Shown: positions 1 through 42,495, numbered from the stretch's first letter. The stretch is DNA of 64,000 nucleotides from Paracentrotus lividus (GCA_940671915.1 CALNVZ010003425.1:38834939-38898938), one strand, 5' to 3'. The notes: a model not told the origin generated them from the letters alone. Translations and numbers: made by a program.

Positions 1-1200
1 TATTCACAGAGCTACATGTATATTGTACATTGTGCCCAATAGTACAATCAATATATGGTTCAACCTCACAATAAGTGCAACAGAAAATTTGAAACATGTA
101 TCTTGATCAGTAAAGTCTCCTCTACAACATATCAAGAGTCCTAAGGATTTTGAGTGTTGGAAAAGGGTCAGAAGGTCAAAGGTCAATAAAGGTATTTTTT
201 GGCCTATAATCATGTAAAATGATGTAATCTCATGCATATTTCCACTTATATCTTGAAAGTTAGTAAAGCATTCTTAACAAAACTTGGGTCAATTATGTAT
301 AGCAACATGCAATTCAATGAACAGGTCTTAGTAGTAACCATATGAAGGTCAAAGGTCAGAGGTCTATAAATGTCAAAAACCTGTGAAACAGTGACGCGAA
401 ATTTCCTTTGTCCTAGCTTTAACTTGAGACCCTCTACAGGTATGTTAAACCTGGTGTATTGGTAACAAAAAAAAAAAATCGGCATAAACCGATTAAATAT
501 AGTCTCATTTTGTTCACATTGCACTAAAAGATATGTGTGAGAAATTTTGTGATATTCCTTTCACGATTTCCGGTGAATTTCAGTGAAATGTTTGAATTCA
601 AACATAATTTGTAACAGTTTTTTAAACCTTTGCTTGGTTGTCCCGTCCCCCGAACTCCTCGCATGAATGGAGCGAAGTGTGTCACCCACATAAGAGAATC
701 CCCATTGGTTTTCCATGTGAACGCCTAGCGCACACAAAAATAAGTCGGATCCCCGACTTATCTTTTTTTATACTATAATATTGTGAAATAAAGACATTAA
801 AACGAGATTCCATGTAATATAAATTTCTTTGTTACAGTTATAGGATTCGGTCTTTCATATTATCTAACTGTGAATCCAAATTAAATTTTTCCATCTCCCA
901 ACACTATACACCAGCTTTAACCAAACTTGGTTCAATGTTGTTAGGCAAAAGAACCTATAAGCTTTTTGGTGTTAACTATTTAAAGGTCAAAGGTCAGAGG
1001 TCAATAAATATCCAAAATCCTGTGTAAATCATTTGAAAGTTCCTATGGGCTAACTATAACTTGAGATCCACTAAAATAATGTCAACCAAACTAAGTGCAA
1101 TGATGTTATAAAGAATTTTGAAGGTTTTTATGACCAGTAACTAATGGAAGGTCAAAGGTCACATGTCAATAAATGTTTCAAATATTTGAAAAGGATGAAA
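1..1200 (+). repeat. Degenerate ~170-bp tandem repeat with AGGTCA arrays
   Basis: AGGTCA half-sites spaced by one base (DR1 pattern) occur at 173-185, 346-365 (three half-sites, last one imperfect), 984-1003 (three half-sites) and 1149-1161. Flanking text is also shared: 'aacttggttcaatg' upstream, 'caataaatgt' and 'ctaactataacttgagat' downstream. Two adjacent pairs are spaced 173 and 165 bases apart, so this is a decayed tandem repeat. Whether nuclear receptors bind it is unknown. Confidence 0.6.
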
Positions 1201-3167
1201 AAGTTGTAGGGAAAAGATTTTTCATCTCGGGATTGGACTTACATCATGAGTGATTATTATAATGTCTTTCTTTGGGTAAGGAAATGAATAAATGAGGAAA
1301 TCTGGCAAAAGAAATCTGGCCGCTTTAGAGAGGATTCGGTGTAAATGATGGCTGCACCCGACTGTACCATCACTTTATTTCATTCATTGTGCAAGTAGAC
1401 ATCAATGTTTTTTGAGAGGATCATGCAGTGTCGTTTATTAACTATTGTCTTTAAAAGTCTTGTGCAAGCATTGAGCACAAGTTTGTGATGCCCAGGTAAA
1501 TGGTTTAGGATTTACCAATTTCGGACCCATGTGTCAGACCAAAAATTGCATATTTATACAACCTTTATTCTTAACCTAACACCAAAAAAAACAAAAAAAA
1601 ACAAAATGCTTCTTCTGCTTATAAAGTTGATAAATTACACTTCCACAAAGCACCTTTTTGGGGATACAAAAATTAAACATTGCATTAATCTCTTTTCTGG
1701 ATAATTATGTTGCTAGTTTCCAACTTCAATCATACAGAATATCAGAAAATATATTCACCCCAAAAATATCATTTTAGGAGCTATAATTAGTGAATTAGAG
1801 CACAAAGTATGATTTCATGCATAAATTGGCATAGTTAGTTCATACAGTTGTCCGCAAAATTGTTCAAACCCCTGTAGTTTTTTAAGTTTTTTGAGTCGTG
1901 CTCCTAACTGAATGCGTTTCATCAAACTTTCTGTTTATACATGTATGTATGTTATTAACAATTGAACAATTAGGAAAATTTAAAATTTTGAGAAGTTTGG
2001 TATTCTAGGGGTATTTTGTTGACAGATTTACTAAAAACGCCATGTTCATAATTATTCATACCCTTATAGGGTTGCTAAATCTAATTTCTTATCTAATCAT
2101 CTCGATCGTAATAATTTATTTAAATTTCCACCTAAAATAGTTTTTGTGTCCAAAACCATTATTCATGTGTTCCTTGAGTTTTGACCAATGCATCCTCTGG
2201 AGAACGTCCAGGCTGTGCAAGGTTGCATGGTCTTTGGGCCATTTAAGTCTTCAACTTCCCAGATATATTTCTCAACGGATTCTAGTCAGGTCGTCAAATT
2301 TTCAGATCATTCGTTATGATTGTCCTTGAACTACTTCTTAACTAAATGGGCCGTATGCTTCTGAACTTCGTCCTGTTGATATGTCCAATGCTGGCCCAGT
2401 TAACATTAACAAGCATACTTTTTCATCCAGGATCTTAATAAAAATGTCCTCACCGGGATGCCTCCTATTCTGAGCAGATTCCCAGTGCTACCCGCACTGA
2501 TAATCCCCTATTGCAGTTCTATGTGAATGCCATGTGCTAAAATCAGGACACTGTTCTTTAGATTGAAGGATTCCTTTTTTTTTCCAAATTGAAGAAAGTC
2601 CATATCACTCGTAAATTCAAAGTTTCTCTCAACTTATATAATTATGGTCCATAAGTTACAGTTCTGGTTTAAGTGAGCTCAAGAACTGTCCAGAGGCCTC
2701 CTGGTGGGTCTGACTGCAAAATTGTAGTCTGTATTGGGAAGTGTCTGTATAGATATCCTCTATGCAGTATTTGCTCTTTGGCACCTTCATCTCTGGCTGG
2801 TCAGTGGTATCCATTCCGAATTTGGTTGTGATCTCTGTGTTATCTTTCAGTATACTTATTTAGCAAAGCAAGGAAACATCTTGCACTTTTAGTCATGCTC
2901 ATGGAAGCTTTTTCCCCTGTGGTGCTCATGGAAGAAGCACTTGAGTGTTAAATCAGAGACTAAAAAGTGTGGGTAGAGCAGTTATTCTATTTCAGTAACA
3001 TTCATATGAATGTTCCTCAGTGAAAAATTCCAATTCCTGGCAAGAAACCAATAATAAAGGGGTTGGAAGCTGAGGACTTACAGGATAGCTCAAAGACCAT
3101 GCAACCTGACTCAGCTTGGAGGTTTTCCAGAGATGGGCCAGACCCCACATAAGCCATTAATATAGAT

Positions 3168-3332
3168 ATAGTGACTGCCATGAGGTGCAATAGTTGTTTC
3201 TAAAGCTCGAGGGGGCTTTCCATCCAGCTATGACCCCGAGGCTTGCCGAGGGGTTATAGCTGGATGGAAGGCCCCCGAGAGACTTTAGAAACAACTATGC
3301 CCCGAATATTAACGCAGTCACTATATATTTTA
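3168..3332. repeat. Foldback hairpin ~165 bp
   Basis: ATATAGTGACTGC at the left pairs with GCAGTCACTATAT at the right. The inner arms (GTTGTTTCTAAAG, CCATCCAGCTAT) also pair, around a short loop near 3240. Confidence 0.75.
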
Positions 3333-3345
3333 TATACCGAAGAAA

Positions 3346-3613
3346 AACTCACCATTTTTTTGCCTAGCACCAGCGTAGAACCTCTGCAGAACATTATCCA
3401 GCTCTGAATTTGGCAGTTCGTTCACGCTAGATCATGTAGATCTAAGTTAGAACTAAAAACATTCACGGCAAATTTCATGGAATTTTTAGTGTTCTTACTA
3501 TCTGCTGTATGAATTAAATCACGCAATTCATCTTCATCCAAAAGTTCGAATCGCGGAACGCTGTCATGTGCCATTGTTGCATTAAATTCACGTAAAAAGG
3601 TAAAAAAGTCCAA
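3346..3613 (-). pseudogene. Crypton-like N-terminal exon with a frameshift
   Basis: On the minus strand a frame starting at MAHDSVPRFELLDEDELRDL continues IHTADSKNTKNSMKFAVNVF and stops at 3422-3424. Immediately after, in the +1 frame, ELPNSELDNVLQRFYAGARQ plus KNG leads to a good donor (GGTGAG, about 3345). 'ELxxVLxxFYxxxRxxxG' and 'DxKNTxxxxxxAVNVF' match the N-terminal region of Crypton-type tyrosine recombinases and their domesticated relatives. One missing base near 3425-3440 joins the two parts. It lies inside the 1845-4761 mariner-like element's boundaries. No downstream catalytic exon is visible before the window edge. It is either a decayed copy or a sequencing error in a real exon. 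Confidence 0.55.
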
Positions 3614-4371
3614 ATTAACCGCCTTGAAAGTTTCGTACTGTCTGAGCTGCGCAATCTAATGTTAGCAATCAATTTATTGCATTGCGAATATACCCCGTCT
3701 GCACTCGCACAAAACACGGATCGTATCAACAATTGACTGCCGTTGAAAAAATGACTATTAAAAACGACTATTGAACGATGACTATTGAACGCTCAGCCTC
3801 CCTGGCCAGGCCTGGCTAAAACTATGACCAGACTTTTGACCAATCCGAGGACAGGATTATTCAACATTCTTAGCATGAGTTATATAAAAAAAACTATAGA
3901 CTTTTGCAAAAAATATTTCATATGGTTATTTGAAGAAAAGGATATGTATTTGTGGTTATTACCTGTATGAGGCGTTTTGGAGACAAGATATAGCGCATAT
4001 TTTGTCTGCTTAATTGATCCGGTCAACAAAAAATATGTCACAATAGATAAGTTGTACCACAACGGGCCGAAATATCCATACTCCCCTCCTCCGTGATTTC
4101 CTATTGGGTTTGTGTACAAAATTGCCGGACCGTAATATCCATATTTTGTCTGGTCGGGGTCCTACGCGTAAGTAGATGATGCGCGTTAACAAAGAGTAAG
4201 AAAATGGATACACACAGAAGCATTATTGCGTCACAATGGTTCAACTTAGAATGCTGAAGAAAAACAAAGAAAAGAAAAAAAATCCCACGACTAATGCCCA
4301 GTTTAAATCAAGTAAACTTATTTTATTCTCTTTAAATTGGGGCTAAATGAGGTTAACAGGTAATAATAATA

Positions 4372-4511
4372 ATATTGACTGGCTTTACCTTCGGGAGATA
4401 CCTTCTATTTTTCCCTCACAAGACCCATATTGCCCTTGTCTTCGACTTGAGGCAATATAAGACCTGTTTGGGAAATATCTGCGGTATCTCCCTCAAGGCC
4501 AGTCAATATTA
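4372..4511. repeat. Foldback hairpin ~140 bp
   Basis: ATTGACTGGCTTTACCTTCG pairs with the right arm ...CTCAAGGCCAGTCAAT. The inner GGGAGATACC and GGTATCTCCC also match. Same style as the hairpin at 3168-3332. Confidence 0.7.
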
Positions 4512-4853
4512 TATAATTATTTCATAAGAAATTTTATTGGGTACCCCTAAGGCATGAATGATTATGAACATAGTGTTTTTTGTAAATCTGTCAATAAAAT
4601 AGCCCTGGAATACCAAATTGCTCAAAATATCAAATTTTCCTAATAGTCCAGATGTTGGTAACATAATGGTCACCCAAATGTTTGACAAAATGCATTAATT
4701 TAAAAGCAAATTAAAAAAACTTAAAAAATATCAATGGTATGAACAATTTTGCGTACAACTGTATATAGAATATATAGATTTAGTGCAATGAAGCTATGCT
4801 ACCACATAACAAACATCCTTTCCCCATCCTAATAATAGTATTTATATATATTA

Positions 4854-34371
<29,518 letters not shown>

Positions 34372-36254
34372 TTTGATAATTATACAATTATACCTGTTAA
34401 CATTTTAAGATCATAATTTGAAAACACAACACAAAAAGAATGTTCCCCTATTTCAGTTTTCATTAATTTTTTTAACCAGGAGGAGTTGAAAATTCTTATT
34501 ATAGGTACGTAAAGTAATCTTTTTAGCTACTTTTTATTTATTTATTTTCTTTCTTTTTTTAAGGAAGAATCATCATGTCATGCTTCAGTGAGCAGTCGTT
34601 AAAGGCAAAAATGTCATTTTTTAGTTAAAAAGCCGATTGTCACGAATTTGAAAAATTGGTTTAAGAACAAAATTTTCAACACCACACTTGTCAAAATTGA
34701 TACCGAATGTGTGCCCTAACGTAAAAAATAAAAAAGAGTTCATGTCGACAATTCACGGTTGAGTGACGACTGGGTTAATAATGGGCAAGTCCACGCTATT
34801 TTGCGCGGTAAGAAACGGGACATCTAGATCCAAAAAATAGGGCTTGTGTGAAAAATCTTTAATGAAACCCCAATCCTTAGGTATATTCTTGAAGGTTCTA
34901 AGAATCTTCAACAAAGACATATAAAATAGTTGTATTAACTCAATTCATGATTAATTTATGATAATTTATTCGTCGGTAACAAACGAGACCAGAAAAAATG
35001 GTGTTTTCAAATTTTGAATTTGTTCACTTATAACTCTGAATTTAAAAGGTAGATCTAAATTTGCATAGTCTTATCCTCTTAAACATGTAATAAACACTGT
35101 AAAGACATACTTTAACGTTAATACAACTTCGAGTTTTCTGGCAAGGTCAAGTTTTAAAAAATATGTCGGCTAACACACGGGACAGGTAACACACGGGACA
35201 ATTTTCCCTTGTAATATTTTTCATTAAAACAATTGATGTAGCCAAGGCGTAGCAACATCTTTTGTTAAAAATCTCTCTGATAAAAAAAAAAAACAAAACA
35301 AAACATAATACAAAACACAAATGTCAAAAACAATTATTTTGTTCCATTTCTAAAGGTGGGACGGTGAGTCATAAAAAAATGCATGATTTTACATCATCTC
35401 AGTAACTTTTGTGAGACAATTTCTCAGACCTGAATATTTTAAGTCTACAAATATGAAAAACTATGTCCTAGGTTCGTGATATTTTCACCAGAATTAGCCA
35501 AGAAAATATAAAAACAGGAAATACATTAGGATGTACTCCTATGACAAACCTCTTTTTTAATGGTTGAAAATAGCATTTTTAATGGATTTTATTATTTTTA
35601 AGGAATATTAATGAGCCTATTAAAAAAAATCCCTTCTTCTTAAACTTGGTATTATCGATCAGATATGACGGAGTTCCAGTTTTGAAAGGGTATTTTCTAC
35701 TTTTCTACAAACAATAGCCCAATATTTATGGTTGAATTAACACATAAAGCAACAAAAATAAGCATTTTCAAAATAATGAGGAGGTATTGCATTGTAACGA
35801 GCAGACCTAAGGCGGGTCGACCAAAGGTCTAACCTACATTGTGGGGCTTTGGTTAAGGGGCCGGGTAGAGTGACGAAAACCTGGATCTTAAACGCTTTGC
35901 TGTAGGCAAGGCATTGAAGAGAGGATAAAGTGGATTATTTTTCTTGTTAAAGTTTCTCATTTAAAAAGAGTGCAGACCTCCTGATATGAGTAGGAGCGAT
36001 GTCACTGAGGATGTAGAGATCCTCTACATTGGTTGGTTTAAGGCAGCATGTTATGCCCCTATAAGCACTGTTGAGTGATGGGTCTATCTTTGACATATTT
36101 GCTGACCTGCCCCATACATGATAGGCATATTCTGCAGCTGAGTAGAAGAGTGCAAGGGCTTTTGTACGGATAGGTGATGCTTGCATCAGTGCCCCATTTC
36201 GAGTTAGCTAGCTTCTTCAGCATGCCTTTCCTGGCATTGACTTTATTCTCTAGT

Positions 36255-36843
36255 TTAAAGGAAACCAATACCCAAGGAAATTATCACTTCCATAGGACAG
36301 AGCATAATGAGAGGAGCAATTCAAAAAAAGTTTCATCAAAATCGGTTATAAAATAAGAGAGTTATGGAAGTTTGAAAAGTCTCGTTTTACCTTCTATGGG
36401 GATCCTCAAATTGGCAACATCGGCTTCAAAATGGCCGATTTTATGGACAACTCTCCATTGGTTTTGTACACAAATATTCAGATTTTCCTCATTTTCTTTC
36501 AAAATATGTCTTATTTACTTCTGAGCTCAAAATATGTCATGGAAAAATATATTTCACACAACATACGTTGAGCTCAGAAGGAGGTAAGACATATTTTGAA
36601 AGAAAATGGGGAAAATCTGAAAATTTGTGTACAAAACCAATGGAGAGTTGTCCATAAAATCGGCCATTTTGAAGCCGATGTTGCCAGTTTGAGGATCCCC
36701 ATAGAAGGTAAAACAAGACTTTTCAAACTTCCACAACTCTCTTATTTTGTAACCGATTTTGATGAAACTTTTTTTAAATTGCTCCTCTGATTGTGCTCTT
36801 TCTTATAAAAGTGATTATTTCCTTGGGTATTGGTCCCCTTTAA
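36255..36843. mobile_element. Long foldback element inserted in the LINE
   Basis: TTAAAGGAAACCAATACCCA at the left mirrors GGGTATTGGTCCCCTTTAA at the right. The arms are about 280 bases, with 'atggccgattttatggacaac' (and its inverse) and 'ctctccattggttttgtaca' recognisable. The unique centre is small. LINE coding resumes on both sides. Confidence 0.82.
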
Positions 36844-37619
36844 CTTGTGATTCTTATAGGTGAGGGAGTGATCTAGAGTGACCCCAAGATAGTGGAAGTG
36901 TATTTATGGCTTTACCTAACCATTTGTCATTTAGCTGGCGGTTGGCCTCTGTATTTTTAGATGGAAAACGCTGACCTATGTCTTGGAGGCATTCGCACGA
37001 TTGGATCCGTAGTATGCAACGAGACTATCCAGATCAGATGAAAGTGTAGCTTCAATATCCTCGAATGAGTAAGACTGCGAGGCGATACAAAGGTCATCTG
37101 CATATTTGAAACTCCTGGTATCTGGAGGGACTGGTTTTTCATTGTGGTATATGTTTAATAGGGGTAAGGACACTCTCTTGAGGTAGGATATTCTTCTGGG
37201 TGCGCCAACTAGTGTGGCTTCTATTGAGATCTCAGAAGAAGCGCCTGTTGGATAGCATTGTTGAATGAGCTCTATGAACTTCAGGTATTTAATCAGATCA
37301 AAGAGCTTTTTGATCAGTATCCGATGATAAATACTGTCGTAAGCTGCTGATAGGTCCACAAAAGCAGTTCATGTGAACAGACCCCTCACTACTCTCTCAA
37401 TATGCTGAGTAGGTCTAAGCTTGAGTAGTTGGCCAGACTTTCCAGGTTTGAAACCAGCCTCCACAAATATGGCAATCCTATTTGGCAGGAGGCTCTCAAA
37501 CAGCTTGTAGGACAGTAGGTATGATACAGCGGTAAGCTCTTTGGGACGACTTGATCTTTGCCTGGCTTTAGTAAGGCGATGACCTTGGATTTTCTCCAAA
37601 TATTTGGGTAGGGCTTTTG

Positions 37620-37684
37620 TGTCGAGACAGGGGTTGAGCATGTTGAGAGGCTTCTCAACATGCTCAACTCCTGTCTCGACACAA
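37620..37684. repeat. Near-perfect ~65-bp hairpin in the LINE
   Basis: TGTCGAGACAGGGGTTGAGC then ATGTTGAGA mirrors CTCAACATGCTCAACTCCTG then TCTCGACA. It sits within the LINE fingers region, where linear coding sequence is expected. Confidence 0.85.
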
Positions 37685-38207
37685 ACAAGATAACTAAGTG
37701 CGGGCCTAGGTGTTTTATATGCGCACAGAAAAAAAAACGATGTATAGCTCTAATAAACTAAAAGGGTCTGTGAAACACGTATAGGGGATCTTGGGTACAG
37801 GAGGCCGCTACAGTAGGGGGCTACGTTTAGCTCTTTTGGGTAGTAATCAAGATTATCCTTGTTCTCTATAAGAGCTACTAGTGGGGCCATTTGGTTTGCA
37901 GTCACCTCTTTTCTTTATTTAGGTTTGGTGTAGTCGTTGCCAAGGACGCGAATGGTCTTCCACGCTTTTCTACTGGTGTGAGTCGTGTCGTTGGATTTCA
38001 TGAATTCCTGTCATTTCCTCCTTCTGCATCTTAATAGCTTGTCGCTAGCTTCTATGGTATCATCGCAGAAGGGGTCTGCCTCGAACTTATCTGTATAATC
38101 TATATACAAGTCCTTCGAGTCATCCGTGATGACTTTGATGAACTTGGTACGGCAGCCACGGGGGATATGTTGCCTCGAGGATATTTTTTCCAGCTTGATT
38201 AGTCATA

Positions 38208-39175
38208 GGGTACATGCAGGTAATATGGACCAGCAGGGAATATGGGCCACCTGAAGCAAATCATGTCGTGACCGTCGACCGGTGACCGATGTGAGCTCCA
38301 TAATGTTGTTCATATGAACTGTATACGAAAATCTATCGTCGTCAGAGCATCCAAAATTTCTCTGAGAAAATTACTGAAAACCAACAAGGCAGGGAAAGCT
38401 TACAGCATTTTTATACCCTGATGTAAAATTTGATATTTCACAGAATGTGATGGTGAAAAAGTGTTTAAGGGGGTAACCATAATTGTTTGTATATTTAGTA
38501 AAATTATAGTTTCATTTTGATCATACTAGCGTGTACAGGTCAATTTATTGTAGTGAAGGGGTGGAATGTGGCATTAATGCTTGCCTGAAATAGCAACATT
38601 AGTGCAGGTAATATGGGCCGTCCAAAATGGCGGAAATGATTCTGGTACTTAGTATTGGGATGATGCATCAATCTCTTTGCTACGTTTTTTTTTTTTTTTT
38701 TTTTTTTTTGTGGGGGGGGGCGGGGGCTATATTCCACAAGTATAATAAATATTATTGTAGGCCATATTGATTTGTATAATGAAGATAATATTTAAATAAT
38801 ATTAAAAAAGAAATAATACACGAAATACAAAACAGTGAAATAAATAGTCAAAGTATTTACTGAAGGGTCTCATAATTTCAAATGATATTTTAAATTTAAT
38901 GATTTTTCAACATTTTAAGCAAATTCCAGACATTGTAGAGTCATTGCAGTTAAAAAAAAATATTAAATACACATGTAGGTAATATGGGCACTTAGGTGAT
39001 GACGTCAACATTTGAATATTGCAGACGGGGTTGGTGATAATTGTTTTTCTTCACAATAAAAGTTAGAGCAGTAGTTATTGATTCATATAAACAAAGATTA
39101 GACTTTGGGTCAGTTTTGTAATTTTATGTAAATTAGGCAAATGAGCTTAGGGGCCCATAATACCTGCATTTACCC
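38208..39175. mobile_element. TA-flanked MITE family A, copy 2 (inside LINE)
   Basis: GGGTACATGCAGGTAATATG at the left and ATACCTGCATTTACCC at the right, with TA at 38206-38207 and 39176-39177. About 970 bases, clearly homologous to 19329-20321 along its length ('gtcgtgaccgtcgaccggtga', given in part, and 'gtgcaggtaatatgggcc'). Confidence 0.82.
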
Positions 39176-39225
39176 TAGTTGCAGAAAGATCCTTGACGGA
39201 GGAGTCAAGATCTTCAGCAAACTTT

Positions 39226-40070
39226 TGTTCACTTTGCACTTGTGGGGTTGTAAAGTAAAGTAAAATGTAAAAAGCACAACACAGAAAATTTCTTCAAAAT
39301 CGGATGAAAAATAAAAAAAAGTTATGCATGTTTTAAGTATTTTTTTTTTGTATAACAATTCTTTGCCTTGTCTCATGAATATTTGTATAGTAATACTAAT
39401 AATAAAAATGGTGGCTTCTTATATAGCGCTCAGGTCCGTCATGCATGACGCTCATGGCGCTTTACAAAGAATGTTTTTACACATTATTACCCCGGATATA
39501 GCTGAGCGGCCAAGTATGTAGCGCTCAAGCATATTCATATTCAAATGAGCAAAATGATGATGTCACAGTCCCCCTATATACCTCTTCATGTTCTTGTGTA
39601 TTTTATTATATGAAATCCTATTTTTCTAATTTTTCATTCATTACGTCTATAGAAAATCTATCCTTCATACTAAAATATGTAAAAGCACTTTTGACCTTAA
39701 ACATTCCACACGGACTAATCGCTGTTTTTATGTCATTGGAGCAGAAAATATGGATAATTGGTGTATCATACAATGAAATACAAAGAAAGTAGGGGGACTG
39801 TGGCATCATCAGTTTGCTCATTTGAATATAATAATAATAATAATAATAATTTGATTTGTATTGCGCACGTATCCACTCTGTAGAGTGCTCAAGGTGCATT
39901 ATCATAACTATTATTATATGACCAGAAATATTTCCTAAGAAGAAAGTCAAAACCTAAGAAAATTCATAACTTTGCTATTGCTTATCCGATTGTGAAGAAA
40001 TTTTCAGTGTTGTGCCTTTTAGATTTTACTTTTTTTTTCTAAACATACAAACTCAAGCTAGGAGGAGTCA
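39226..40070. mobile_element. Diverged foldback with two LINE-tail-like insertions
   Basis: Outer arms: 'ttcttcaaaatcggatgaaa' near 39291 and 'atccgattgtgaagaaattt' near 39985. Inner arms: 'gagcaaaatgatgatgtcac' and 'catcatcagtttgctcattt'. Within are 'ttatatagcgctcaggtcc..atggcgctttacaaag' (about 39418-39470) and '(aat)n..tttgtattgcgcac' (about 39830), resembling non-LTR 3' tails. Confidence 0.5.
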
Positions 40071-41240
40071 TTTAACAGAGGCAGAGGCCAGGTCTGGTTT
40101 GTAAACCATGCTCCATGATCTTGCACATTTAATTTGATGGGAGCTTTGTGTCATGGGCTCCGTCACGAATGTACAATGACGAAAGATAGTCAGTAAGATT
40201 ACAAAGTTAGAGATAGGGGGAGGCGTGGCATGTGAAAGATTAGCAAACTGTCAAAACAGCATGGTTAGTGCTAGAGTCTTGGAAAATTGCTGGAATATCA
40301 AGCAAATTTAACATTTCATCCAGTGGCAGTCATGTCACTACAACGTCATGGGGACTGTCACGGCATTTCTATAGATTGCATTTCTCGCCACAAAGTTTGT
40401 AAAATTGTTGTACCCTATACACCTTTTTTTTTCCTGCTCACTATTAATCATTGCTATATCATATTGTTTTTTGCTTCGAAGAAAACTACAAAATGCATTC
40501 ACAAAACAAATATGAATACATGGAATTACACTTGTAATACTTCATTTCACATTTAGAAACTCACTCTTTCAAAAATCATGAACTTTAGAGACCACAATCT
40601 TAACATTTAATAGGTCAGCCAGTCTAATCTTTTACTATAAATATTACTTTGAGAATTTTGTGCATGACTATAGCACCAGATTTGCCAATATATACACCAT
40701 TCTTCTAATCATTCTTCAGTGTCAGCTTCCTCAATGGTCTAAAATGGTACAATTCAATAAAATTTAATTATCCTACTTAAATCATATTAGAACTATTATT
40801 CAATAAAATACATAAACTACTCACATTATGCATTTTGATCTTAATGTATTCCTTATAATCTTAATAAATTTTTGATTAAAAAAAGGGGTGGTCCCACACA
40901 GAGCCACTAATGACTACTTTACAGGGAGCCATACAACATTCATAGGAATAAAAAACACAATATTATATATAATCTAAAAATAAATTAAAAAGAACAAACA
41001 CATAAACACAGGAAACTGATCAAAAGGGAGATTAACATGCATGCAAAATGAATTGTTAAGTTATCGCTTGGCATTTCAAATTAAGGATTAGACTGTTATT
41101 GCCTATATACCATGCATACATATCTTGAAAAGTATAGAGAGGTATATATTAATTTAATATTGTTTTGAATAATATTATCTGTTTATTTTTGCTTTCAAAG
41201 GATAAATTACAAACCACAAGCTAAGTTGTGGTTTGCAATA

Positions 41241-41458
41241 GGGAGTTTTAGAACATGTCGACGTGGCATCTGAATGAGGTTGAGAGTATAAAGAATGGAA
41301 ATGATAACGGTGGCTTCTTCACGCATGACGCTTCTTTAAATTATCTCAGCCTTGGAGTCATTTTCGCATGAGATCAGTCTACGTCACGCATGAAGCAATT
41401 GTGAAAAGCTAATATTCATTATTTCAAAGACTTTGAGGAGACAAATTCAAAAACTCCC
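41241..41458. mobile_element. MITE with GGGAGTTTT ends
   Basis: GGGAGTTTTAGAAC at the left and TTCAAAAACTCCC at the right, with TA on each side; about 218 bases. The centre contains 'cacgcatgacgc' and 'cacgcatgaagc'. Confidence 0.6.
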
Positions 41459-42348
41459 TATATAAGTTGTCAAAATCGTATTTAATTGTACAGTTTCACG
41501 GTAAAGGAAACGGCATAAAACAAAATATATAATTAATATTGTTTACTTATTGTGTTAACTGTCCAATTTGTGTATATAAGAACTTTTTTTAGCATTATTT
41601 TTCATTGGCTTTTCATTATCATCAACAAAAACTTTCGACTATAGTTGTCATATAGTAATGATCTAGGTGTATTTCTAACATTCTTTTTTTTTCTATTAAA
41701 GCATTAGTGCTTATACCATGTATTATTATTCAATTCACCCGCAAAGTCAAGTTTCCAATACTAGTAAAGTCAGAGAGACGGAACCAATTATGAAGTGATA
41801 TACATACGTGTATATTTTTGTTTCTTATATTGTTTTAGCTATACTATATTATTTTATGAACTAAAAAAAAATAAATAAATGCATGAAATGAAAAATCAGA
41901 ATACTCTCATGATAATAACTTACGAACATTAATACTTTGTCTACTTTGAAAATTTTATTTACTTACTGGAATATCAATTAAGCGTTATGGCAGTTTGAGA
42001 AACACATTAAATATTATCAAGAGGTCATGATTTCGGAGAAGATTGTAATGATAAATTTATACATGATTGGTTTTTAAATTTATCATCTAACATGTAAATA
42101 TGTTTTACTTGTAATATGTTTCATAAATAAACACCCAAAAAGTCAATTGATGGACATTTTGAAACATGAAAACTAAGTTTTGTATTGACTGTTCATTCTT
42201 TCCTTAGTATGAGTATAATATTATTCGTTATATGGCAAGTGGTATAAAGAAACTTGTAAACAGTTTTAAGAGAAACATAAAACAAGTTTCATGATTTTAT
42301 TCCTCATCTTTCGTTTCAGACAATAATGGGTCTAGTCAAGTGCTACTT

Positions 42349-42495
42349 CGGGGGAGTTTCATCAAGCCGTCCCTAAAATTACGAATGAATTTTCAAAAGA
42401 CTAGATCATGTTCATTCGAATTGGTTGGCAAAAGGAATGGTCACCATTCGTTCGTAAAATGTTCCTCGTACGACTTGGTGAAATACCCCACCCCT
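42349..42495. mobile_element. ~147-bp palindromic MITE
   Basis: GGGGGAGTTTCATCAAGCCG at the left mirrors CTTGGTGAAATACCCCACCC at the right. The ends resemble the 140-bp MITE family (GGGCATTTCATCAAAGG) but the interior differs. Confidence 0.6.

Larger units (their letters stand above)
1845..4761. mobile_element. Mariner-like TIR element (2.9 kb) with TA duplications
   Basis: The left end CAGTTGTCCGCAAAATTGTT and the right end (reverse complement CAGTTGTACGCAAAATTGTT) differ by one base. TA flanks both sides (1843-1844, 4762-4763). Homology continues inward for about 230 bases, including the CCCTTATAGGG/CCCCTAAGGC region. Related inverted text at 2195-2255 and 3062-3125 (around 'aaggttgcatggtcttt') suggests duplicated transposon fragments. 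No intact transposase was found. Confidence 0.7.
35760..38205 (-). pseudogene. Minus-strand LINE pol remnant (endonuclease-RT linker, RT, C-terminus)
   Basis: Read on the minus strand from 38205 down. A linker with HIPRGCRTKFI, KDLYIDYTDKFEADPFCDD and SRKAWKTI comes first. The fingers region (KVIALLKPGKD, SYKLFESLLPNRIA, GKSGQLLKL) follows. The palm comes next with DLSAAYDSIYHRILIKKL and the YADD box (FKYADDL, about 37080-37110). After an interruption come RTKALALFYSAAEYAYHVWG, then NVEDLYILSDIAPTHIRR and LPTAKRLRSR. The order matches a non-LTR retrotransposon polymerase. Multiple stops and frameshifts show it is dead. It is split by the foldback at 36255-36843 and cut at the other end by the MITE at 38208-39175. 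Clade not assigned. Confidence 0.82.
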
